Assembly (NCBI GenBank): GCA_973895155.1
Contig: OZ316895.1
Location: forward strand, 19,964,001-20,028,000
Source of the DNA: Marsupella aquatica
Taxonomy: Eukaryota; Marchantiophyta
DNA length: 64,000 nt
Reading direction: 5' to 3'
How positions within the stretch are numbered: position 1 is the stretch's first letter; each line of letters starts with the position of its first letter. The notes under the pieces are model-generated. The model was not told where the DNA came from. It saw only the letters and a program-made list of their open reading frames with translations, and searched no databases. A program made the translations under genes and the position numbers. This document shows positions 23,300 to 35,700 of this stretch, one piece after another.

Positions 23300-26200
23300 T
23301 TTTCCACAAAGCCGCAAATGGTTTCACCTGACCTAGAGTTCCTTTCTCGCTCGTCCGAAACACCTGCAATGACACGCAGAACAAATTTGCTCGATTCAAC
23401 TAGAATGGCAAGTGATTTGATATAAATGGTACTCTTGGACAAAAGATGACGAATTTTTCTGATGCGAAGGTGCAGTAAATGGGGAGCACAATCCAGTAAA
23501 TTCTACCGGGAAGCACCAACAACCAATCGGCCGCTACAGTCTTCTAGTCGTTGTTCTAAACGTTCTTGTTCTTTGAACACCAAAGTCCACTTTACTCTTA
23601 GCTCCGTGCGTGAATTTAACACGTCGATAACATTGTTCCAAGCTAGGTCGCCGTGCCAGCCGATTTCAACAAACGTCTACCTAAGCCGATCGCACACTTA
23701 CCGTTCGCTTGCAATGAATTTATCACCTAAGACAGTCCATGTTATCGTCATGTTCACATTCGTATTCCCTGATATCGGTTGACAGAAGCAAGCACTAGCT
23801 CGAATCAGCCAGACAAACCCACTCCGGTGATATTCAGTAATCATGTGTGGGTCGAGTTAGGGCCCTCAATCTTTTCAGCGAAACTAATCAATCTGCACTC
23901 GAACTCAAAGCGAAGAGCTGCTCATGGTGGTAGCTTTAGCCAATCTATCTGGAACTCAATTTAGAGAGCTTGATCGATTGCACTCGATTAATGCATATAA
24001 GTACGTCAAACTAAGACCATTTGTCTTGCAGACATTTCAGGTTATCCGATGAGTAAAGCACACCCGTGAATCGGTCAAGCTGCGTAACCAAATCCCTGGC
24101 CAATAGAAAAGCTCCATTCCTGAGTAAACGGAGAATCCTGTTCGCTGAAGAATTTGACCTCTGACCCGTGCTTTGGTCCGATGAATCTCGCTTGATGAAT
24201 CAGACCAATCAAACATCAGACTACTCAGAATTCTCAAAGAATTTCCAATCTGATGCTTTCGAACAATTCAATTTTTCCGATTTACATACAAATGCCACCA
24301 TTAAGTAAACATCTTCAACATCCAGAAGAAAACTATGGAACAAATACAGGAAAACGCTGTCCAACCGAACATCATCTGCTCGTGCTCTTTGTGACACTGA
24401 AGACTCGCCAGAAAACTTTCACCTCCAATTACCATTACCGTAATGAATTACTCAAGGGATTGGCCGCCGGTTTCAATTTTTGTCTGCAATCATTTACGCA
24501 ACCGACAGGAAATGTCCACCTCCTGGCTAACGACCTGAATTGTTTAAGAGAATCCACCTCCTGTCATCACATTCGCCAAGAATTGGTTGAACTGTCACGA
24601 AAATTTCCACCCCCTGTCGGAGCATTTTGACTCCGCACAGAAATCTCCACCTCAGACCCTCTAGCGGGATAAGAAATCCCTTCAGCAACGAAGCCACTTC
24701 CTTTGTTTGGGATCGATCAAGAAGGTTTCAAGATTTTGAGGTGCGGCAGGATTTCAAATTCTGTCATTCTTTCTCAGTCTCCAGTTTTGTAACTGTCGAT
24801 TGTAACTTCTGCATAGCTCTCAAACAATGACTCTAACTTCTGATAGTACTTGATCGTACGTCAGGATTGCTTCTATAGTATGCTTTATGTTTTCGAGGAC
24901 CACTGAGTGAGACCTAGGAATAACTTCTACATAGCTCTTGAAGTTTGATTGCAACTTTTAATAGCACTCCTTAGCTTGCCTGGTGTGCTTCGGTAGCATG
25001 CTTTCAATCTTGGGTGACTTCTACATAGCTCTTGAACTTTGATTGTGTTGCAATAGCACTCTATAGCTTGCCTGGTGTGCTTTTGTAGCACGCTCTCCAT
25101 CTTGGGTAGGAACTGGAAGCTTAGATGGAGAAAAGCATTTGACACTGGTTTTTCATTCACTGAGATCTCACTGAGCTAGAGAACCATGCCGCCGGGTTGA
25201 GAAAAATAAATATAGATTTTTTCTTCGTTCTATAATGCCACCTCGAGCCACCCGCATTGACGCTCCCGTAGACCATGACACTTTTACACCTTCAGTCATT
25301 GACACTTGTTTCCAACTAGTTTGGAATCTCTAAAGATTACTCCTACTCACTTTGTGCTTCTGAAAGTTTTTGAGAAGCCAACTTTGATAATTAGCCATAT
25401 TGCCAATGAGATCATATTCTTGGAAAGATGAGAGTTAAGCCCGGATGGACTGAGCGGGGTTTGTTTTGCCCATACCCATGGACTGTGACACACACTACTT
25501 CACTTTACACCCAAAATCCACATTGTCGGGGTATCTTTAGAAGGCCACCTTGAGTAGTTTTTCCAGGTTTCTTGACTAAATGAAAAGTTTCCAGCATGTT
25601 CTCTAATATCTAATATATTACCTGACAAAATTTCATTTTTTTCTGAAACCATTTGCTCCGTAGTGGATGAGTGCAAAGATGGTCAAATATCTGATTGAAT
25701 CAAATCTATGGTATGGAAACTCCACTCCTTGAGAGTGAGTGTTAAAAAACCAAGAAGGTATAAACTAACTGTCAACAGATGATTCACTTTTTGTGAAGAA
25801 CGACCTAATTACTTGGGCACGAGCAGCAACTCACCACTTTGGGAATGGACGCTTCACTGTTGTGAAGTATGCCTTGAGTAGTTTACAAGCCTCGACTTAC
25901 CACTGTGCAAACAATCAGGAGCCTGTTTACAGCTCATAACTTGGATCTGATGATTCATTTTTGCACTGTCTAACCTTTGCTTGTTATGGTTTGCCTGTAA
26001 CATAGTCTGACTTTTACTTGTGATCCATTCAAGACTCCCCACAATTAGTTATGTGAGGATACAAATGAATCAGCCAAAACATTCATACCAATTAGTGGTG
26101 CTTAATTTGTTTCGTTTTTTCCTCCCCCACTCCCAACCCACTTTTTCCTTTTCTTTTCCCTTCTCTTTCATCTAATTGGTTTGATGAGGGTCACTAGAAA

Positions 26201-26746
26201 GTTTTGGGAATCCATTATTCTTCAAATTTGTGTAGTGGGTAGGTACTCAAGCTAGGCAGCACTATACAAAATCTTAGCCAAAACTACTTGAGGTGACAAA
26301 GCTACTGCTACAAATCTCTTTTGACACAATCTCGGGGGCATCACTCCAAGGGAGGTCCCATATCATGCACTAAGTTTTCAGGTAATAAACACCCTAAAAC
26401 TTAAGAAAATAAACTAGACTTTTAGTACTTATAACCCCTAAAATTTTGTATGGAATAATATTCCCACATTTGGTATTAAAAAACCCCAATAGTTCTGATA
26501 AGTCTCAAAATTGGATTAAAACACCTCTCTATTTCTTCAACAAAACTTTTAAAGTTTTCCATGCAATTGAATTAAAACCCTTAACTTCTTTGCGCACGAT
26601 GGGTCGGAACAAAAGAAGTGAGTACCCCAGGGACACAATAGGATGGTGACATATAATTATACCTAGTAGCACAAAAACAGCACCATGAAAACTGAACACC
26701 TAAGTAACCAACTTACAATACCGTCATCTCAATGTGCACACATCTG
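23300..26746. other. Intergenic region between the flippase locus and retroelement 1
   Basis: No intact gene is seen. The left part could include the promoter and 5' untranslated exons of the flippase locus. A degenerate motif of the type GAAATNTCCACCTCCTG recurs about every 40-50 bp between 24410 and 24660. A tandem repeat lies at 24801-25108. The rest is AT-rich with frequent stops. Confidence 0.5.
24801..25108 (+). repeat. Imperfect tandem repeat, about 95 bp, three copies
   Basis: Copies lie at about 24801-24899, 24918-25014 and 25015-25108. Shared landmarks are CTTCTACATAGCTCTTGAA near the start, TAGCTTGCCTGGTGTGCTT in the middle of copies 2 and 3, and a CATCTTGGG-like end. The first copy is the most diverged. 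Confidence 0.7.
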
Positions 26747-26751
26747 ATCAC
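26747..26751 (+). repeat. Target-site duplication, left (ATCAC), retroelement 1
   Basis: The 5-bp ATCAC immediately before the left LTR matches ATCAC at 32766-32770 after the right LTR. This is the expected 5-bp duplication for copia integration. Confidence 0.95.
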
Positions 26752-27074
26752 TGTGGGGAGAAATCAGATCAGGAAATACACTCCAAACATACATGTGCTC
26801 AATAGTTACGTGGTTCGCCTCAAGGTTGGCTACGTCCACGGGAATACAAAGCTTTATAAATGGTTATGTGTGTACTCAAGCATCACCATAGCTCTCATCT
26901 CTTCAAGCTCTCATCTCTTGCTATATCATTGTGTTCTCTCTTGAGAACTCTCTTGTGTGTTCTCACACCACATAGAAGTTGAAGAGATAAGGACCAACTC
27001 TTCAACTAGGGTTTACTCTAACCCTAGTTAACATACTAACCATAGTTCAACCCAAGACTGAGTTAACCTCTACA
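26752..27074 (-). repeat. 3' LTR of retroelement 1
   Basis: The 323-bp LTR reads TGTAGAGG at its start and TCCCCACA at its end in element sense. It matches the other LTR (32443-32765) except at about five positions, all within its last 85 bp or so in element sense. Confidence 0.97.
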
Positions 27075-27086
27075 AACTCCCCCTTG
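27075..27086 (-). other. Polypurine tract of retroelement 1
   Basis: In element sense the sequence CAAGGGGGAGTT directly abuts the 3' LTR, as expected for the plus-strand primer of reverse transcription. Confidence 0.85.
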
Positions 27087-27268
27087 ACTCACGTCTTGGG
27101 AGGGTTCATAACATTGTCTTTTCCTTACAAGTTCCTCCGCGGGAAGTTCAAGACAGTAGGGCCAAAAGACCCTCCCCCTAATGCAAGGGTTAACTAGAAC
27201 TAAGCCGTAGCCGATAAGCCATCGGATGGAGTACTCATATAGAGACATTTTCTTGGTTAACTCTATAT

Positions 27269-30200
27269 TTACAATATTTGTAAATAATTACAATGCCTTG
27301 AAAAACTATTGGAGTCTAATACTTTGGTAAAAGCATCCGCTGGATTAAGCTTTCCATCAATCTTGACAAGCTCAAATTCATCATCCAATAATGTCTGTCG
27401 GATGAAATGATAGCGGACATCAATGTGCTTTACCCTGTCATCCATCACCTGATTCTTGGCAGTGTAAATTGCACTTTGACTGTCACAATGAAGATATACA
27501 CACTCCTGTGATAAACCCATTTCCGTGACAAGCTTTTTCAACCAAATGGTCTCTGATGCTGCTTCTGCTGCTGCTACATACTCGGCATCCATAGTAGACT
27601 TTGCAACACACTTTTGGAGAGTAGACTTCCAACTAATGCATCCACCAGCAAGTGTAAATACATATCCAGTTGTCGATCTCCTCTTATCCAGATCACCTGC
27701 GTAGTCTGCATCCACATAACCTTGAAGCACTTTCATATTGTTTGAATTTGCATCAAACAATAAACCCTTCTTAGTGGAACCTCTGATGTAGCGCAAAATC
27801 CATTTCACTGCTTCCCAATGAACTTTTCTTGGATTTGCCATGTATCTGCTTACCTTGCTAACGGCATAAGCTATGTCTGGTCGGGTGCATACCATGAGAT
27901 ACATTAAACTACCCACAACACTTTCATAAGGAACTTTGGACATCAAACTTTTTTCTGTCGCATCCGATGGACAAAATGCTGCAGAAATATTGAAATGCCT
28001 TGCCAAAGGAACACTCACAGCCTTAGCATCTGCCATGTTGAATTTTGAGAGTACCTTCTCTGCATATCTTTTCTGCGTCAGCCAAAGTTTGGCTTTGTTA
28101 ACATCCCTGACAATCTCCATGCCTAGGATCCTCTTGGCTGTGCCCAAATCCTTCATCTTAAACTCAAAACTGAGTTGGGACTTAAGCTTATCAACTTCGC
28201 CCCTATCCTGTGCTGCAATGAACATGTCATCCACATAAAGTACAAGGATGACAAGCTTAAAACTTGTGTTGTTCACACGCCTTATGTAAACACATGGATC
28301 GTACACGCTTCGCACAAATCCAAGCGATTTCAAAAATTCATCAAAACGCTTGTTCCACTGCCTTGGGCTCTGCTTTAATCCATATAAGGATTTTAGCAAC
28401 CTGCATACCAAATTTTCCTTGCCCTTTTGCACAAAACCCTCTGGTTGCCTCATGTAAATCACCTCATCTAAGGATCCATATAAGAATGATGTGACAACAT
28501 CCATTTGATCTAAAACCAGATCAAATAAAACTACAAGAGCACATAGCAAACGTATTGTTGAATACTTTGCTAGAGGTGAAAAAACCTCATTGTAGTCTAT
28601 ACCTTTTTGTTGAGTAAAACCCTTGGCTACCAACCGAGCCTTAAATATCTTCTCAGCATCCTCCGTGGGTCCATCTTTCTTCCTATACACCCACTTGCTG
28701 TCAACAGCCTGTTTGTCACTAGGTAGACTTGTGAGTTCCCAAGTCTTGTTATCATGAAGTGATTTCATTTCCATGCGCATCGCCGCCTGCCACTGTTGCT
28801 TCTCCATAGAAGCTAGGACCTCTCGAAATGAGGATGGATCTCCATCTTCTGTCACCAATGCATCAATAGATTCTTCATTCAAATTCACTTGATCAGAAGG
28901 AAGCCAAGTTCCATACCTTTCCCGGGCTTGACATTTTCGAGTTCCTCTTCGCACTGAAGACTCTGGCTGATCTGATTGTAGTGCGCTTTGCTTTACAGTA
29001 GTGTCAACATATTCTTCATTTGACACATCCTCTCCCCTTAAATCCTCTAGAGGAGGAGATTGCTCTTTGTTAGTAGTAGGGAATTGATCTATCTCCCCCT
29101 CCTTCAATGATTTTTTTTCATTGAAGGATACATCCCGACTAACAAGTAACTTGCAATCAACTGGATCCCACAACCGATAACCTTTAACTTCACGCTGATA
29201 ACCAAGAAAAATGCATTTCTGGGCTCTAGGATCTAGCTTAGTCCTATTGTTGCTAGGAACATGTGTATATGCTTCACAACCAAAAACCCTAAGCTTTGAA
29301 TAATCAGCAGGTCGATTGTGCCATAGCTCAAAGGGGGTTTTGTAAGTAATTGCCCGACTAGGAGAGAGATTTACTAGATAAGCAGCTATGTTGACAGCTT
29401 CCGCCCAAAAGATTTGTGGCAATTTAGAGTGGCTCAACATGCTCCTTGCTCGCTCCAACAATGTGCGGTTGAGTTGCTCAGCAACACCATTTTGCTCAGG
29501 AGTGTACACAGTTGTGAGATGGTGAGTAATTCCCTTATTTGCACAATACATGTTGAACTCGCCAGAGGTGTATTCACCACCATTATCTGATCGTAGATAT
29601 CTCACATTCATTGCAGTCTGTGTCTCAACTTGAGCTACCCATTGTTTGAAGATGGAAAGCACTTCAAACTTATGGGCAATGAAATAAATCCAAACAAACC
29701 TTGAGTAATCATCAATAAACGATACATAGTATTGTTTGCCTGAATGTGAGGAAACTGGAGCAGGACCCCACACATCGAAATGAATATACTCAAGTACAAC
29801 TTTAGAATGATGAATAGCAGTCGAAAATGGAGTTCATGTTTTCTTACCAACAATGCAATGATCACAAAAACTCAACTTGCATGCTTGCAATCCTGGTAGG
29901 AGATGTCGCTTGTGTAGGATTTCCAAACTTTTTTCACTCATGTGACCAAGCCGAGCATGCCATAAATTGATTTTCTCCTCCTAAGATGTGACCAAATTGA
30001 CTTCGGCAAGAAGTGTGGTGCCTTCCAAGACATAGATGTTTCTTTTCCTCTTGCCAATAAGAACTTCAGTTGATCCATGCGTGATTGTTAACACCCCATC
30101 AGTTGCACTCCATTGATAACCCTTCGCATCCAAGTAGCCAAGAGAAATCAAATTCTTACACATTTCTGGAATGTGTCTGACATTTGATAGAGTATAGTAT

Positions 30201-31303
30201 TTGCCACCGGGTAGTTGAATCTTTACGGATCCAATCCCTAAAACTTTGCAAGAATGATTATTTCTCATCAAAACAGATCCGTTGATAAGAGTGTAGGATG
30301 AGAAAAGTTCATGCATATAGCACATGTGATACGAGCAAGCGGAATCCAAATTCTATTGACAATCCTCAACTTAGGAAGTGGTACACAATGCAAATCCTTC
30401 ACTATCCTCTTCTTGAACAACTACTTGGGCTGAAGAACCGGCAACTTCCTTGAATGTGTCTTTGACGCGACAATCCTTCTACATGTGGCCCACTTTGTCA
30501 CACTTCCAACACTTTATCTCACGAGTAGACTTGGATGGGGATTTGGATCGAGATCTAGATCTGGATCTAAACCTCCTCCTACCAAAAGATCGGTCGTGGA
30601 ACCTTCCTCGCTCCATGGAAAGTGGGTTAAACCTTTTGTTTTCATGAGATGGCTCCCTTGATTTGCCTCTTTCTACCAACAGTGTTGTTGATGATGAGGT
30701 TGAGGTAGGATGAGCTGAAGAAACCAGCTTAGACTGCATGTCATCGGTCAACAGGGCACTCACCACATCATTGTAGGATATAGTTGTCTTATCACGGAAT
30801 AGAAGAACTCGAGACAAAGATTGGTATGAAGGTGGTAGTGAGCTCAAGAGTTGTAAGGCTTTCTTTTCTTCGCTCAAATGCTCCCCCAAATTCTCTAGGT
30901 CAACCACAAGATCATTGAACTGATCGATATGATCTTGAATCTTGACTCCATCAGCCATTTTGAATTGTATGAGCTTCAGGCTTGCATACATTCGGTTTGA
31001 CATCTCCTTCTTGTAGTACTTGTTGCGCAATGCTTGAAACAAGTCCGTCACCGTTTGTGTTGCTTTTTCCTCGAACTGCTTCTTCACATTGTTTTTCAGG
31101 TACATGCCAACAATACTTACCGCTTGATCCTGGAGATCATGCCAATCATCATCTTCCATCTCCTTGGGTTGAGATCTTAGTACCTTGCCTAGGCCCATCG
31201 CCCTAAGTGCATCCCTCACGTTACGTTCCCACATTGTATAGTCCATCCGACCATCAAATTTTTCCACCTCAAACCTTTGACCTCCAATCCTAGTAGTCGC
31301 CAT
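27269..31303 (-). pseudogene. Gag-pol polyprotein of copia element 1, interrupted by five in-frame stops
   Basis: The single frame of 1,345 codons begins MATTRIGGQRFEVEKFDG (UBN2-type Gag). It runs through a zinc knuckle, protease (LDSACSYHM), GAG-pre-integrase (LWHARLGHM), integrase (SDNGGEY at about 29,570-29,590 and QNGVAE at about 29,480-29,500), reverse transcriptase (YVDDM at about 28,220-28,240) and RNase H (DADYAG, DSQSAI). Stops fall at 30479-30481, 30371-30373, 30353-30355, 29981-29983 and 29834-29836 (TAG, TAA, TAG, TAG, TGA). No frameshift was found. All five lie between the zinc knuckle and the start of the integrase core, while RT and RNase H remain open. The copy cannot make a full polyprotein without read-through. 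Confidence 0.95.
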
Positions 31304-32428
31304 CGCTGGAATGCCAAATGTAGTGTGGAGTCGCCTTCTTACAAGAAATAAACGTCGAATGCTTAGATGTGGGGTGTGAAAATAAGGCCAAAAATGAAAG
31401 TTGGTGAATTTTGAAACTGATCACTCCTATGTGTAGCCCACAAGGTAACGCTCCGAATTCTGAAAACGGTTTGTCAAATGGACTCTCGAGTGCCGAGAAT
31501 TTTTACTCCGACCGGAGGGGGGTAAAAGATGAAATAATTACCCCTCGAGGGAATCTCGTATGCCAAAGATTCCACTAGTATACTTTTTCAGAATTGAACG
31601 CACCAATACTTGCCTAGCTTCCCCAAGTACGCCTCTCCAAAAGTTGAAGTTGACCGATTTTATTTGCCGCTCGGAATCTTTGACCTTCGGTAAAAATTTA
31701 AGCTTCTGGAAAAGAATCTTTTCGGGAAATTCCGTCCGCCCTTGTACAGCCCCTGTGGGGGACTTCACAGGGGGCCGAGCCCTGTCGAGCCCTAGAAAGG
31801 CCTCCTCGCGCGTCCGCGGAAGTCGCGACTACTCGCGGCAGAAAGTACCCCTCGGCGGATTCACTCAAATTCCCGTCTCAGTTTTTGACGAAATCCAATT
31901 CTGATTTCAGATTCAGAAACTAGACTTCGAGGGCATCAAGATTGATATAAAGAACTCGCAAAACGGTGGAATAATGACGGAGAAAAAATTCAGTGAAAGT
32001 GACTGATATTAAGTTATCCGCCATAGCCAAAATTTTGAGCTCAAAAAATGAGAATTGAAATTAAGATTGCTTCTCAACCGTTTGACAGAATTCAACGATG
32101 TTGTTATCGAAACGTCTAGAAAGACAAGGCGCTCAAGCGTATCTCAGTTTCAAGTCCCGATAGAACAATCAAAAAGACTGATCTGAGAAATTGACCTTAT
32201 CTCTTGCCCGATAACGTAAATTGAAAACCGTCACTTACAATTGTTTCCGTTTCTGACCTCAGGCCTTCATTGCTTCACTGAAATGAGCCCCTGGTTGTGT
32301 GCTCCACACTTATGAGAAGATTGAGTCCGATCTTTTTTCAATAGCTCCGCTTCGAAGAGGAAATTATCCGCTGTTCGCTTTGCTTGAAGCAAGTTCTATG
32401 GAGTTCCTAATCGACTGAAAAAACCTGA
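31304..32428 (-). other. 5' leader of retroelement 1
   Basis: About 1.1 kb separates the primer-binding site from the gag start codon. No open frame of note is seen in element sense. It includes a GC-richer block near 31,500-31,870. Packaging and dimerisation signals would lie here in an active element. Confidence 0.6.
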
Positions 32429-32440
32429 GCTCTGATACCA
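32429..32440 (-). other. Primer-binding site of retroelement 1 (initiator Met tRNA)
   Basis: In element sense the sequence is TGGTATCAGAGC, two bases inside the 5' LTR. It is the standard complement of the 3' end of plant initiator methionine tRNA. Confidence 0.95.
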
Positions 32441-32442
32441 AT

Positions 32443-32765
32443 TGTGAGGAGAAATCAGATCAGGAAATACACTCCAAACATACACGTGCTCAATAGTTAC
32501 GTGGTTCGCCTCAAGGTTGACTACGTCCACGGGAATACAAAGCTTTATTAACGGTTATGTGTGTACTCAAGCATCACCATAGCTCTCATCTCTTCAAGCT
32601 CTCATCTCTTGCTATATCATTGTGTTCTCTCTTGAGAACTCTCTTGTGTGTTCTCACACCACATAGAAGTTGAAGAGATAAGGACCAACTCTTCAACTAG
32701 GGTTTACTCTAACCCTAGTTAACATACTAACCATAGTTCAACCCAAGACTGAGTTAACCTCTACA
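32443..32765 (-). repeat. 5' LTR of retroelement 1
   Basis: The 323-bp LTR begins TGTAGAGG and ends TCCTCACA in element sense. It is followed on the plus strand by the right target duplication at 32766-32770. It would carry the promoter of the element. Confidence 0.97.
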
Positions 32766-32770
32766 ATCAC
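32766..32770 (+). repeat. Target-site duplication, right (ATCAC), retroelement 1
   Basis: This matches the left copy at 26747-26751 exactly. Confidence 0.95.
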
Positions 32771-35700
32771 ATCAGCATATCAATCTCAGACATTCAACTG
32801 CTTTTTTGTTGTGGGTAAGTGTTTTCCCCCTCTTGTTTGTTAGTTATGGAATTTGGATCACTCCAGACCTTTTTTGGTAGCCTAGAGTCAAACACAAAAG
32901 GTCGTGTTTGTGTATTGCTGTGAACACAGGCCCCTGTTTGTAACAAAAATTGCTAATGGGGCCACTCCGTGATTTTGAAGACACTCTCATGGGGAACTAT
33001 AATTATGTGCAAGGGGATTACAAAGGTATATATAAACAAAAGTAATGCTGATCATAAGTTGAAGAGAGTAAACTGTGCATGCAATCTGTTCATGTTCAAT
33101 AGAGAATCTCAAAATATACTATTTGTTTGTGAATTGAAACTTGATTGATACTCTTTGGATTTTGCATGCACTGGCATACCCAAATGCACTGCAGCATGCT
33201 GACCAAAACGTACATATAACAATTCCCATATCCCTGCCTGTATCCATTCCCAAGCATACCCACGCATACCCCGGCGTTACAAATTTGTTGTTAAGGCTAT
33301 GGTGTCATTGTGGCCATGTGGTTGTTGCAACAACGTACGTGGATGGCCTGAAAATGTTCAGGTGAAGCAAATTATATGCACTAGTAAGGGTTGTCGTTGT
33401 GACCACCTGGTTGGTGCATTTATGTTGTCATTGGTGCGACTTTGTTGAGAAAACCTGCACAACACAACCAGCAAGCATGCACACACCGACACAATATATA
33501 TGTGATTCACCATACCTTCATATTCAAGGAGACGTCCACAAAATGCTAGAGCTTTACTAAGCTTTGGCCACCATGGTCACATAAGCCTCCTTGTACAATC
33601 TCTCCTCTTAGCACCTAGCTAGCTCCCTCAACAATGAGCATCAGTCTCTAAGAGGAGCTCTCCCTAAACAAATTTTTGTGATAGGCCCTTACTAAACTTT
33701 TGTTACAAACGAGGCCCCCTATGTAAGTTTCTTACACTTGGTTCTTATGTGATACCTAACCGAGTGCCTAAGTGCATGGTTCCGTACATTTCCCACCTCA
33801 CTCCATTGCACACCGCACCATAGTCCACTGTGTGTACTTCTATGCTTGAAGACATAATGGATTATGTCATCACATGATTATAGAGTTTTAGCGGATCCAC
33901 CGCCTACATGATAGCAGGTTTGTACAACATTTAGTCTAGTTCTTGTGCTAGCAAAATTTTCCAGTTAGGATTAACTCCATGTTGTCTTCGTTTCACACTT
34001 ACTTAGACAATGTTTGAAAGTTGCAACAAGGGCGAACAGCCAAAAGTAAAAGTTCCTTGGTTCCTTCCATACTAAGACAAATGTGGGGTCTACATGTGAG
34101 ATGACAACATCCATGTTCCACACTTGGACAGTTTTTGAATGTTGTTGCATTAGGGGCCAATAGCCAAAAGTAGAGGATTCATTCCACACTTAGACAAAAG
34201 AACAAAAAGAAACGTCAAAACATCATGCATAAGTTGTCGGAAGCAACTTAACGATGCATTAACCATATTGTCTTCACTTAGGAACTTGCAGTTTGTACAA
34301 CGACTGCCATTACTCCACAGCTCCCACAACGGTGTAGTTGGTCATTCAGCATGGTTGGCTCTAAATTGTATAGTAACTCTTATTAGTGATAATATCAAGC
34401 TAAATCTCTTTACAGGAACTTTACTAGATAATTTGACCACAAAAAGTGTAAGAGGGGCCCTAGTTTGTACCAAAAGTTTCATAAAGGCTATCACATAAAG
34501 TTGTTTTGATAGAGAACCCACCAACATGTACCTCCAAAACCTGGTTCCGTAAATGTCACCATTTTTGGTATTTTTACTGATTGTGTGGGGCAAAGGTAGA
34601 GGAGAGGATTGTGAAAAAGAGAGAAGTCTTGAACTATTCTCTTTCTATATGGCAGCTGGTGGTTTAAATGATCACCTTCGTTTAACATGATCAGCACGGT
34701 CCGGGCGATGTCTCCCAATTTGACGCTGATGATGTCTCTCGATTGATTACACCGGTTGCATATTGTTTTGTTCAACTACACTCCTTGCTCGGAGTTCCGC
34801 TTCGTTGCGGTGCCTTACCTTGTCAATCTTTCAGTAGTACTCCGGAAGTTCTGCCACGTTATCTCTCTGAAGTCTAAAATTCTCAAGTCTTCCTGATTTT
34901 GCGGTTGGATCTGATTCGCGCACTGGATTATGTACAGCTTTTGGATAAGCTTCACCAACTGGTCAGATTCTACGTCAACTGGTGCTACTACAAGGTGCAG
35001 AAAGAGCTCCCACTGCGAGCAGTTCTCTCACCGCACGGCGCCTAGCCGCCACGGACCTTGGCAGGTACCACCTACTTGCAAACGTGTCAGATCTATGCTC
35101 ACTACTTCAGTTTACTTTGCGGGTGCTCTGTTTCCTTCACTATGACCAGCCCGCAAATGACTGTGGGATAGATGCCGCTTCGTTAGAATCTCGGGGTGAC
35201 TTCTGCGGTTCTGCCGGGATTGGGCCGAGTCTGAGAACGGGTTTCGAGTCCACTTCCCTGTATTTGCGCTGCAATTGAAGTTCGCCTTATTGTGCAGTTT
35301 GCAACAGTCATTTTCTCCGCATCTTTCGGCATTCTCCGCATCTGAACAGACAAGGGTTGCGACGAGCGTTGCTATAACTTCGAGGCGCATGCTTGATTTG
35401 CTACCTTGGCCATATTTGTCAATAATCGATTTTGCATGCAGGCTAGAGTTTTGATCTAGATTTCGCCCACCAGTGTAATTTTTTGCTCGGTATTTATGCC
35501 CACCAGAAGAAAGTCATCTGAATGATTCATAACTACAGATCTACCTCTAGAATCGAGGTGTTTGGACAGTGCTTGAAGCAATGCATGGAATATAGCTGTC
35601 TTGCTCTACGAAAGTACGATTGGCGACATTATGTGGGACATCGATCGACGTGGACCATTTCAAACGTCAAATAATTGGACTGAATGCTATTTCACTAGTA

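Larger units (their letters stand above)
26752..32765 (-). mobile_element. Ty1/copia LTR retrotransposon, element 1 (complete structure, coding-defective)
   Basis: The element is 6,014 bp and lies in minus orientation. It has two 323-bp LTRs differing at about five positions (98.5% identical), ATCAC target duplications, a primer-binding site matching initiator-Met tRNA, a polypurine tract and one gag-pol frame. Domain order is Gag, zinc knuckle, protease, integrase, reverse transcriptase, RNase H, which is diagnostic of copia rather than gypsy. Integrase and RT sequences look like the Tork/Tnt1-type lineage, by recollection. The polyprotein has five in-frame stops. The 1.1 kb leader between the primer site and gag is long. 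Confidence 0.97.

Noticed and set aside
26752-32765. Gypsy-type retrotransposon
   Set aside because: Integrase precedes reverse transcriptase, and the primer site and motifs are those of copia.
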